Below are positions 25,485 through 36,957 of a stretch of 64,000 nucleotides of DNA, in pieces (within the stretch, counting starts at the first letter, position 1; the number at the start of each line of letters is the position of its first letter). The notes below the pieces were generated by a model, which was not told where the DNA came from, did no database searches, and saw only the letters and a list, made by a program, of their open reading frames with translations. A program made the position numbers and the translations under genes. Where the stretch lies: assembly GCA_014871385.1 (NCBI GenBank), contig CM026424.1:11193115-11257114 (forward strand), given 5' to 3'. The stretch comes from Ceratodon purpureus. Lineage: Eukaryota > Streptophyta > Bryopsida > Pseudoditrichales > Ditrichaceae.

Positions 25485-27047
25485 CGATGATGTATTATGA
25501 TTCTTAATTATTTTTTTCAATATAATTGTTCAATAGTTAGGTGGATCGAAAATTGAGACTGTAAAAACTATTACTCTGTTCCTGTGATGTGTTGGGATGA
25601 TTTAGGTAGGTTTCTGCCAGATTTTTTGGCAATCTTGCCATTTCCGTCTCTGGAACTGCGATGGTTTTAGAGCCAGTGTCGCATGCGGTGAGGTTTTTTT
25701 GGTATATTGATTAGGAGAAATAGGGTTCCGTCTTAATATTCTGCATCTTTCAAAGCACTTGATGCAAAGTGTTTTCCGCTGAACTCTGTGGTCTGATGAT
25801 ATTGCGTATTTTGTATTACATTGCTTGGAATTTGCTCGATTACGTTTGGACATTTTGAAATTTATGTCGTCTCATGTATCAACGATATGAAGTGCCCAGG
25901 AATTTATGATCGTAGAGAGTGACTCACAAGTAATCCCCGACATCAGTATTCACGTGCTTGGGAGTTGTTTACAAGAAGAATTGTGTTACAAAGAACCTGG
26001 AGTGGATGAATCATGGTATCGAAAGTGTTTGCTTCTAGCTAAAGTGTTTTAAGGTACCTTGGAAACCATAGCTCATTGCTGCAGCTGCTTCGCATTGCAT
26101 TTGTTGTGAACGCTTGTTGTCGTGAATTCTACTTCTGCAGTTTCGGAACATGGAAGTTGGATGTTCATTAATCCCTAAAGGGCCTTACCCTTCTCCAGAT
26201 TCGATTTGATATTTTAGGAAGAATTAATACCTTCATGAAATCCACTTGATACACGAAATGGCTACGCACTTTGGAATCTGTCCTTGAAAAATGGTAGATT
26301 CAGCTCAAAGGTCCCACAAATCAGTAATCGGTGAGCTAATTGAGACCCGGCAGATCTGAGAGTAAGCGGATTTGCTAGTTACCATGTTATGTAGAGCTCT
26401 CTTTCAGCTCAACGTTGTCCCAAAAAACAGACAGGAATGTTAGATTCGCCATTCTGAAAACTAACCAGTACAACAAAATAATCTTGAATTTATCACTCAA
26501 GGAATAAACCAAACATGCAACTTCAAAACACACAAGTGTGCATGAATTCATAAACCATGCAAGTTAGAAGCAGGCACCCAAGTACACTTCACGGTCTACC
26601 ATATCTACTATCCGTGTACAATGTCATAGTTTATACTCCCTATATACATCTGTATTAAACACATATTTCAGTTCCTGATAAGTGATCAAATCATAGTGGA
26701 ACACTGGTTATATATTTCAAAATTAAATACAAACATTTGACCTTTATAGAATATTTCACGTTGGAATGTATTTCTTACGGAAGGTTTGTGCACACCCTCA
26801 GTGGTAAAAGTCACACTAAATCCAGACTACTGGAATCAGATGACGAGTTGTTATCTTCAATACAGATATCCTGGTCTCTTGGCAGACTCGACACAATTGG
26901 TCAAATCAGGATACTGGCAAAAAATAATGAAAGAATGTCTTAACAAAACTCTGTCGGCTGATTTAAGGCCGTATCTACTTCAAAGTTCGGTGTTAACTTC
27001 AGGGGATGCCAGTAGCAACGGCGAAGCTCTTCCTCCAGGATGCAGAT
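25485..27047. other. Convergent 3' intergenic region between TMEM234 and GDH genes
   Basis: It contains the 3' UTRs of two convergent genes. The 103-codon plus-strand frame at 26786-27097 overlaps the last GDH exon in antisense and is a shadow. Nothing else is recognised. Confidence 0.4.
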
Positions 27048-30000
27048 TCAAGGGAAAATACCGCTCACCCGGTAGCAGGTTGCAATTCGCTCAATAGCAA
27101 TCAAGTATGCAGCTGTTCGGAAATTACAATTCTGCGTGCAGTCAAGGCACACACATGTTAACTCCGAGGAATCATAAGCCTCTATAGTGCATGAAACAGA
27201 TTATGATGTCCATCAATTACAGTAGAAATATTACATAAATCACGGTGAAGAGAGGCAGCATATCTTACCCTCTCTTGGGCTGTGTGTTTTACGTTTTCCC
27301 AGCTCGACAACATGGTCTCTTCCAAGCCAGACCAAACAAAATCGACCTCCGTGTTCCTGATGTAGACAACAAAAAGTAAGATTTCATGAGCTGCCAGAAA
27401 TTGTGATGGTTGATAGCAAGTAATCAAGGACATAGTATAAATTTCTTGATTTTTAGCGAGGCTTCTGTTCCAACGAGACTGGAAGCAGAGCGTACCCTTT
27501 AACAACTTCGCTCCGAACTTCATCGGAGAATCTATGGCCGTTTCCGAACTCATTCTCCAAAGCATCGATAAGCACCCTCTTTCCTCTCTCTTCCATGCGT
27601 CGACTCATGCGTCCGAAATGGATGTGGTTTATGTTCTTCAGCCATTCGAAGTACGATACTGTCACTCCTCCCTGTATAAACATATGCCCAGCTTAGCTTT
27701 ACAGCTCTAAGATAGCAATATGTAGTTTCCAATTCAGTTTGGCTCCACTATCACGCAGGCAAACAAGACTTAGACATTTCTGCATATTACTAGTCAGTAT
27801 AAAGTCTTTGTCACGAATTGATGGTTTTCAGTAATTTAGCTGGAAAATTAACTTACAGCATTGAGCAATAAATCGGGTAAGATGACGACGTCGTTGTCTT
27901 CCAGTATCGCCTCCGCCAAGGGTGTCACTGGACCGTTTGCAGCCTCTGCCACAATTTTTGCCTGAAAGTTCAAGAACAAGGAAGTTTAGAACAAATTGGA
28001 TGATTTAGGACTCGCAAGTCTCTCACCCGGGTGTCACAATGCATACCAATCTAAGAGCAAGCACAATAGAATCTTCATGGTACCTTGATATTTCCAGCAT
28101 TTGCAGAGTGAATTTGTGATTCTAGAGCGGCCGGTATCAACACATCACACGGAAGTTCCAGAATGCTTGGGGCGAATTTCATCTGCACACACACAAACGG
28201 AAATAAGATGCTCTTTTCCTTGGCTGGGAACTGACTGCAAGCGATTAAGAGATTGTTTCGCCAGAAGATTAGCGAACATAGAAGATCATTCATTTCAATA
28301 ATATGTGGGTGGCACTTACTGTCTTGGCATCAGGAAACCCGGTGATCGTGCCCTTCTTCTTGTGGTAGGCTTTCACAGCAGGAATGTCCAAGCCATTTCC
28401 GGACTCGTCCACCAAACCTCCATCCGCCTCAGCAATTGCAATAATCTTTCCTCCGGCACCATAGATATACTAGAAAGCACACAGAAAGTGTTAGCCATAC
28501 ACAATCTTGAGTATCTTAGGCTTTTATGAACATATAAAAATTGCCACCTCCCTTCTATGCCTCAGCTCTTGCATCTACCAAACCGTCCGTATTGCAGATA
28601 GTCAGGTTGAGGCACACATGAAATAAGAATGTTGTGCAGGGATTCAAAACTTACATCAACTGTGTGGCGACCTACATTCCCAAAACCCTGAACAATGAAA
28701 GTCTTCCCCTTAATGCCAGTCGTCATTCCCAACTTGGCTACCAGGGCCTGCAGTCATTGAAGGACAGAGATCAGACAGCCATTGACAATGAATTTATTAT
28801 TGTTCCACACCCTAGTCTTATTGCAAATGGCACAACTCCTCCAGCGTTTCAGTCCATTACGTTGGGTATTTGTGGAAAATGACCAGTAGCTTCAAAACGG
28901 GCAAAGAGGGGAATACTAGCTGCAGAATCACCTCATCATTGAGGAACTCTCGCAAACAGAAGAAGACACCTAGTCCTGTTGCCTCTGTCCTTCCATCAAT
29001 ACCTCCTTCCTCCAAAGGTTTTCCTGTAACACATGCTGAGCCATTGATATCATTTGGCTGAAGGTGCTCATAAGTATCTTTGATCCATGCCATTTCCTGT
29101 GGACCTGTCCCGTAATCAGGAGCCGGTACATCCTGCAGAGACAAAAAGAACTTCAGTCAACTCTGGTGTGGATTGACAAACTTTAGCTTCATCTACACAA
29201 GTGCCTTGTTGCGCCCTGAACTCAAACCAGCGGAGACCATCGAAGTTCATTAACGATCCTAAAATTTCATTCAGAAAGTAGTTTCAAAAATCGAGCTCAC
29301 ATAAATCAGGTTTGCTCCAGAATCAGGTTTCAATGTAGAAAAATCAGGTTTGCTCCAGTGACATATTTGATCGTGGCTTTTCGAATACTTACAATGGAAG
29401 GTCCAATAAAGTTCTTCCTCACAAGCTCACTGGTGTATCGCCTTATGATCGCCTCTTTCTCATTCATAGAGTACTTTGTAGGGTCTGAAAAACACAAGAG
29501 TTTAGGTTGAGTTTTGTGTAGAAATCGTCATCACACCAGTACAGTTTAATGAATTTCTGATACATCACATCAAATCCTTTTAACTTTTACAACGAGCTGT
29601 CCGTAAGGTGATGATCTAGTCGAATTTTATATGAATGAAGAATAGCAAAATCACTGAGTTTGTTTCCAATCAAGAGCGAGTCATTACAATCGCACGGGAT
29701 GCAAACACTAGACCCTCAATCAGATTCCAAAATTGGGCTACTCATGGAGCTTAAGACGATATAATTTTTGGGCTTAGTAGAAGATGATCGGTGAACTTGT
29801 GAAAGGGTTGCAGCTAAATGTTCAGAGAAGGCTTACCTATTTTAATTCCACCTTTGGCACCTCCAAAAGGCACATCAACAACAGCACATTTGAAAGTCAT
29901 AAGAGCTGCTAGAGCCATTGTCTCATCAGCGTCAACGTTAGGAGCCATACGAATTCCTCCTTTCACTGCAATACGCAAGAGCTATGTCACCCACAAGGAA

Positions 30001-31032
30001 TCGCAATGTTTCGGCAATCATAAACAATATAGAAAACCTATTTATTCGCTACCTATACCCTAAGCAGAAATTTTGTCCAAACTTTCAGCCTAAAAGCCTA
30101 ACCTGGAAGACGATGATGCGAATGCTGGGCTCGATAAGCCTCAATAAGCTCCACAGTGCCATTTGCGCACTTGAGGGGAAATTGCACTTTCAGAACGTTA
30201 TTGCAAGCCTGCTCAGCACCAATCAATGCACATGCCAAGTAAGAAATTGTGAATGTTGCCCCGTCCATGAGCTAGTAGATGATTACATATTTTTTGCACT
30301 AGATTAAAATCCTTAGCCCAGTAAAAAAGCATGCTCTTCTTAAACTAGGTTTTGGGGGATAGTTCCTTGTATCCCAGACGCCATCAAGCAACAAAATGGC
30401 TGCCAAACGACAAATTTACCGAAAATTTGTGAAAGACAGCACGCGTGATTGGTCAGTTCCTACCTTGATCTGAGCAAGGATGTCCGGAGTAGTCGACGCA
30501 ATTGCTGCTGCTTTGTCAAAGTAGATGTCCACAGACTCCAAGAACGATGGATCGCCTGCGCAGTAGACAGATTGCAGGAAGTAGGTTAATTATAGGTCAC
30601 AAGCCTCCGAGTATATCCACTTGCACCAGCTGTATAATCGATCCACCCACTTAATGCACAAAAAAGTCGGAAGTTCAACACGCTACCAATCACCTCCTGA
30701 AGATATTAAAGCACAGAACATTTAACGGGAGCAGTACCAAACCCTCGACGAATTGTCAGAGGATCACAACACACCCTGGGGAAACCATCGATTGGAAGTA
30801 GGCTGATAAACAATCTTTAGACGCAAGTAGAGTTGGAGATAAGCTAAGTACCATGTGCAACCACGGTGCCATGTCCCGGAGGTGAGGTAACGGTTGTGGT
30901 GACAGTCGTGGTGGTGGCAGATGCCGCGGCGGCAGTCGAGTAGCGCATATGGGCACCAGCAACTGCGCACAAACGCGCAAACGACCCGGCCATGGAGGGG
31001 CCTCCCTTCATCATGCGCATTGCCATCGCCAT
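27048..31032 (-). CDS. GDH: Glutamate dehydrogenase, large mitochondrial animal-like type
   Basis: Catalyses reversible oxidative deamination of glutamate to 2-oxoglutarate and ammonium. Thirteen exons on the minus strand: 31032-30852, 30555-30464, 30208-30103, 29965-29837, 29484-29393, 29132-28932, 28747-28655, 28469-28320, 28182-28084, 27961-27857, 27671-27496, 27356-27269, 27131-27048; all phases close, giving 531 residues. The first exon is a Met/Arg/Ser/Ala-rich mitochondrial presequence. Next come LPVKGGIRM and [15 protein letters not shown] with the catalytic lysine region, [16 protein letters not shown], the dinucleotide motif [18 protein letters not shown] and [16 protein letters not shown]. 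The last 100 residues include an insert before SGLEETM and the end [13 protein letters not shown], which resemble the antenna-bearing animal enzyme and not the usual 411-residue plant GDH. The class assignment is by motif comparison from memory; the enzyme identity is secure. Confidence 0.95.
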
Positions 31033-32185
31033 TGGCGCAAAGGAATGTCGTTGTCTTCAAGAGAATACTTCCCTGTTGCACCAAGGTCCAACAATGATGA
31101 GTCCGAGCCCCAATCATTCTTGCCAACAGAATTTCTTCACCCAACAGAATCTCACTTCCTCTCGCAATTCAAAACATAGGATAACCGAGAGACGGTACAT
31201 AAAACCTCGGCTTCCTTTCAACCAAAAAACCTTCCCCCATTCATATCCCCATTGATTACATTAACCTCTAACATCTCTCCAGGATTTAGTACCAGTTTGG
31301 CCTAAACGATACAACAAACTCTACAACACCGATGCTAACAGCAACATCGCCCGCCCAAATCAATAATTTTACAACGCCTAACAAAAATCGCCCCCGGTAA
31401 TCGCCACACCTCATCACCTACCCAAACCACAAAATTCAGTCGAACTTGCACCGTGAATCCCCGGTTCCCAAGTAAACACTGAAAAGGGAAAATCCAACCA
31501 CTCTACACCACCCACCAATGCCACCAACAGTCACGAAACTAATCGAAAAACTCTAAACTTGTGATCAGACTTCTAAATCTTAGTCGCCGAACTCTAAACC
31601 ATTCCCAAAGTCACAACGCTGTAACCACTCCTCCCTATCTCATCCCCAACGCAGCAGAGGGAAAAAAAAGCACACTGTCGCAATTGAAACAACTTACAAC
31701 TAGAGAGAAAACCGCGATCCCAAGAGACGCCCAGTCCACACTCCGCCAAAAGCAAGTCGAACTCCAGAAGACTCAACTCCGACGGAACAAAAACGCCAGC
31801 TGCAACTACTAACACAGCACGTCACAGAGCTGGTCCAGCAATAAGTACTAGCCTCGCTACTAGCTGATGAGTCGTAGCTGCAGCAGGACTGAGGACCGTG
31901 ACAGCAGCGTGGTGGGGGCGGAAGAGCGTGACGCCGGGAGTGTGAGAAGGACATGATAATCAGGTGATCAGATGAGTAACTTCCAAGTGATCGATCAGAT
32001 CAAACCATGATCATCAGCACCAAGTCTACTATCCCCAGGTCCATGCAGGAATGGCTAGCACCAGCACGGGAGTGTCACGAGAGCCGGACACAGAGCGGAG
32101 AGCATGAGGTAGCTGGGATCGGGAGCGGGGAGGCTGCTGCAGTGGCGATGGCGGCGGCGGAGATCAGATGACTGCAAATCTGTGT
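31033..32185 (-). promoter_or_regulatory. GDH upstream region: probable 5' UTR and promoter
   Basis: This stretch is C/A-rich on the plus strand and so G/T-rich on the GDH strand, with no conserved coding frame. A GA/CT-rich zone and a (GGC)n-like patch occur at 32140-32165. Transcription direction is inferred from the GDH start at 31032. No exact TATA box or start site can be assigned. Confidence 0.35.
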
Positions 32186-34281
32186 GTGTGACGCTCAGAC
32201 TCGACGTCGTTCGAGGCTTTTATTGCGCCTGTCGTGGGTTGCTACGTTCATCCGAGTGCTTTCATCCGTAATTTTCTCGGTTCGTCTTTCGTCGTATGTT
32301 GTCACTTTACGTCCATTCCAACGCGGTTTGTCGTTGATTTTACTCTTCCATGTGGGCGGCCCTTTGACGGAAATTGTTTCTAGGGGAACTGGGCTTTGTT
32401 TTATTTGTGTTAAAAAATTTAAAAAATGTAATAAAACTGAATTTGGGGGGGGGGGGGGGGACGTGTATCTGTTATGGGTGCTGTGGTGGAAGGTGGCATG
32501 CTATGGGCGTTTAAAACTATGAGGGTGGAGTCTGTAGCATGCAATTATTGTTTGGGAATGTGACCCCCTTGGTTTTAGGTGTGGTCTTTGGAATGGTTTG
32601 GAGTTTGCTTGTGGAGGAGTTTAGCTTAGGGGTTGTTGAGGATATGAAATTTGGGTTCAGGTAAAAGGTTCAGATGGTGTTATGTTTGTTTAGGATGGGG
32701 AGTGTTGGGAGCAATGCCTTCCACTAAAAACGGAAGGTTATTGATAAACCTTTTGTTGTAAATCCAAATGTAGTAGCACAAAAAAAAAAATCCCAAAATT
32801 ACAGTGGTAATTTTAAATATTTTAAAAATTGAGTATGTTGACCTAAGCATGGTATATTATTAGCAACACTTAAATTGATACTCAATGTATGGTTCATTAA
32901 CCATGATATGTTGTTCCATTTATATTGTTTTGTACTAATAGTTCTCAAACTATTTACACTAACAAATATTAAGTCTAGAATCACTAAAATGTTTAAGATT
33001 TAGTAAATGAGATAATTTGTACTAATCATTAAAATTTAAATATTAAATTGTAGCAACAACATGGTCCACATTATATAAATATGATCCGAAATAATATAAA
33101 TCAACCATGCCAAACATGAATAATTGTATTTAATGTTTTATATGCTATATATGGATAAAAGTATGAAAATAGTAAATTATTATCATATTCTTTGACTAAT
33201 TTGGATATTTTCTATTCAATTTAATACAAGGATTTATAAATTAAAATTCAAAATAGACTAATTCTAAGACAAGTTAAACTGAGGAAGGTAATTGACATAC
33301 TAAATATCAATTGAAATTACATTCAAAATACAACAAGAACTAAGGCAAAGATTTGGGTCATGTTCGTTGCCTTGTCTATAATTTGAGTGTAACATAATCC
33401 AATATGGACATGAACAATGTAACAAGGATTTTGATTTCAGCAACTCAAGTCATGGGATTTGCATGTTAACATTTTATGGAAAGAATAGAAATGGAGTAAT
33501 GACACAGCTTTGTTGGATGCTTAGACAAGTGGACAAATCCATGTACTTGGCTTGTTGACTAAAATACAAAATACTGTTCCCATAATCTAGCATGGAAGAG
33601 CACTTGGAAGTTGGGAAGGTGGCATACTGTCAGGTGCTCCCAGAGTCCATGTTGGGGGCCTGCCCCCATGTGATCCTGGTCAGCATGAAAAAAGAAACTC
33701 CGACCTCATTCTCAGATCTGTCTTCAATCCAGTCACATGGTTGGCACCATAATCCCAGAGGAGGGATATGCTTGTGTATAAGTTGAAGATTGTTAAAGGA
33801 TCCATTAAGTACAGTAATTAGGCTTGGTTGATTTTCAGATTAAATTTACAAAGTTGCAAGCTAAGAGTGTTAGTCTGTTTATCCAAAACAAAAGAAAAAG
33901 TTATCATAATTTTTTCCTTTTATTCTCAATTGTGGCTAAAATTCATTTAATCTTGAAATGAAAGAGACATTTTCACCTATATTCAATAAAGACATTAGTT
34001 GATATGTTACTAATTTCTTCCACGCCTAACATCTATTTGAAGTGAACATAAAGAGAATAAATTGAAAAAAAAAAAAAATACAAATATTTCAGAAGATTTT
34101 TACATGATTTTAATAATCAACTTTTTTTTAGAATGAGGTTGCTAATTAAAACTTAAGAACCATTGATAACAACAACGTACACAAGTTCAGTATATTTTTA
34201 ACTAGGCTACTAAAAATGACAAATATAAAACTGCATGAATACGTCAACCTCCATTCTTTACACGTATGAATATAAACACTA
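32186..34281. other. AT-rich spacer with poly-G tract
   Basis: A run of about 19 Gs lies at about 32442-32460 and an A-run near 32780. The sequence from about 32760 on is very AT-rich. No gene is recognised. The 64-codon frame at 33592-33786 has no supporting features. Confidence 0.4.
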
Positions 34282-34566
34282 CTCCCTCTGTTTCTGAAAG
34301 AAATGGTGTTTTCCATTTTAGGCCGGGATTAAATACAGTGACGCCGCCTTGACTCTGTAAATGCATCAGCTGCCAACCTGCTAAGCTGCCATTAAAATAA
34401 ATTTTCTGAAATTCAATCAGCTGGTGTCACCTTGCTGATTTCAGGTTCATGGTAGGTTCCTCCTTTAAATTCTTGACGGTGGACTTCCTGGTAATGATGA
34501 AACCATTGTTTCTTTGTGAAACAAAGACTTTGTGGAAAACACCATTTCTTTCAGAAACAGAGGGAG
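34282..34566. mobile_element. Stowaway-like MITE with 34-bp perfect terminal inverted repeats
   Basis: The element starts CTCCCTCTGTTTCTGAAAGA and ends with the exact inverse complement; 34 bases match without error. It is flanked on both sides by TA, the target duplication of Tc1/mariner-derived Stowaway MITEs, and the CTCCCTC start is the classic Stowaway terminus. Length is 285 bp with no coding capacity. Perfect termini indicate recent insertion or good conservation. Confidence 0.93.
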
Positions 34567-35764
34567 TATCAACCAACCACAATAGCAATACAAATTTCAA
34601 AATGACCTATCTCCTAAATATCTCAAATAATAACAAAATTTGGAGGAGTCTCAATTCTTTCATTCACTGGAAACAATAAATTGAGATTGATATTTTTTGA
34701 CAACTCTCTTTCTTTTCTCTTTTTCCATCTACTCCCACACGATTCCTCATTCTGCCTGAATCCTGTTATGACCAGCCAAAGTAACAAAACCAAAGAATAA
34801 AAACTACTCTCTGAACTCCCCAAACGTAATTCAAGAGCTCTTTCATTCTACACACACCACTGTAGCCAATGCCCTTCAGCCAAGTGGCATGGAACCGTAA
34901 GAAAAACTCAAAAGTTACATCACAATTTCCTTCTTTCAACTCCATTTCACCTAACTTACAAAACCAAACTCACACCATCCGAGCAAGGAGAAGTAAATGT
35001 GGAACAGCAACAGGAAGGGAGGAAAGGAGTGACCTGGCCACGTCAGCAGCATTATCAGATGCGTGAGGGGAAGCGAGGCAGCGAAGTGGGGCTGAGTCAC
35101 GGCAGCCCTGATCGTGTGCGCTTTCCACCTCACGTCTCCCCTATTTGCCATGTCACCGTGTCCACCGGCCATGTCGTCCGCTGAGGTGTCCCATGGATTA
35201 GCTGCTTCGCTTGCCTGCCATGACTCACATTTGCGTCCTCACTCTTTCATTCCTTCAAATGTTGAAGTTATCCTTCCCTCCCTTCCACCCAAGCCCTATA
35301 CTACCCTTTAGGGCCCCTTGGAATTCCTTCTTTATTACCAAATATAAACATTTGGAAATCTTGGAATTGATAAACATTTGTATGGTGGAACATGTTATGT
35401 AATTAGCATGGGGTAGTCTACACACTGTAAGTTAGACATGCCCAATGTGGTTGGATATCTAAAACCGTTCCCTCTTATTCACTCCAAAATGTTCAATATG
35501 ATAATTATTTCTTTATTTTAACCTTCAATTTGGATTCCTTCTTAATGAATAAAAGAGAATATTATGTCTATTTTAGTTATTTCTACCATTTATGTATTTG
35601 ATTACTTTTTTGTACTTGAACCATTCATAACTTATTTATACGAGCTCAAAAAATTACAATTCACTTGGATTAAACTCCATTTTCAAATGCTAACAAATTC
35701 AAGTCATTTTCACAACTAGTCTTGTTTCACATTATCCAAAGGGTGTACTACACTGCCTCCTCTC
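34567..35764. other. Spacer with a GC-richer patch
   Basis: AT-rich overall apart from about 34980-35260, which is GC-richer and contains a GCCACGTCAGC element (ACGT core) near 35037. It could be a promoter patch, but no gene follows on either strand within reach. Nothing else recognised. Confidence 0.3.
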
Positions 35765-35772
35765 CTGTAGCT

Positions 35773-36060
35773 TTTTCTTTTTTTTCTTTTTTTTGGGGCA
35801 GAACTGAATGAAACCATTCATTGAAAAGTGAGAGCTCGAGCAGTACAAAGCCAGGTCATCCTATATCTAATACAAATGTAATCCAATGCGCTCCCTCATA
35901 ACCCGGGCAACCTCCTCATTGATGGAATTCCAGATAACACCCAGCCGGAATGTCATCAGTGTGCAAGCTGCCAATTCATGCCCAACGGTTTCCTTTGTTT
36001 GGGCATGCTTTGAAGTTGTCATGTTCGCAACCGCTGCAGCTCCTTCATTGGTCCGGAAGG
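35773..36060 (-). mobile_element. A-tailed 3' end of a LINE-like retrocopy
   Basis: Read on the minus strand, about 60 open codons (36060 down to about 35877) end in a stop, followed by a short 3' UTR containing GTACTGCTCGAGCTCTCAC and CATTCAGTTCTGCC. It closes in an A-rich tail (plus-strand T-run 35773-35794). This layout and 3' UTR wording resemble the ends of plant L1-type non-LTR elements. The copy is 5'-truncated. I could not find a target-site duplication. Confidence 0.5.
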
Positions 36061-36957
36061 TGTGACAGTTGATGACACTTCGGCGCCAACTTGGTTGTGG
36101 AAGTGGATTATGTTTTACCCGTTAAAGACTCTCATAATTATGTTGATAACACTAACACGTATTTGTCCGAAGATATGTCATGGATCATGTAGTCCGGGAC
36201 TCATTAGAACTGAACTTCAGCCACCATGTCACCGTCCTATGATGGAAGATGATTGTGCTGTATTTTTAGATTATTTTGTTATATTTTGTTAATGCAATCC
36301 TGAACTACCGGTAATGTGTTCACAGTAGAGCCAAAGAAGAGGCTAACGTGGTAATTGACACAACGTACATACCAGATATATATTTATGTATCTGGTGGTG
36401 AGCTTTGTGTTTTTGCAGGCTTCTCAAAGGGTTTTGCAGGTTTCTCATTCAGTTAGTTTGCAGGTCTAAGTTCACTCTGTCTACTTTGACAAAATTAAGC
36501 TCAGACACACAAGTTCTCGGTTGTTGCGACTATCAGATATGTTAGTACTAACCGTGTACATTTTTGTTGTGTGAATATAATTAATGTGATAGTTTTGGGT
36601 CTGCTCAATGGAAGTGAGACCCAACCCATCTTCTAGAGAACCAAGCAAAGGTATGGCAAGCATGAAAGCAACGTACACTTATTTCCTGATCCCTTTATTA
36701 CAAAACCGTATCCTACAAACAAAGACTCAAATAATCTGCTTAAGTACTGATTCATCTTGTGCCCAATCTATATAGCATAATGTGGATCACGAGGTGGTTG
36801 AGAGTAAACCCAGTTTGGTAGGCAAGAAACAAGAGAGGCTATTCACAGCTCCTGTTTGCTACTTAGTGTCATTTTGGATGGAATATAGAAACAGGAAATG
36901 TACATCTGATATTTTGCTATCAATCGAGAAGTTGCTGCTAGATCAGGAATTGATACT

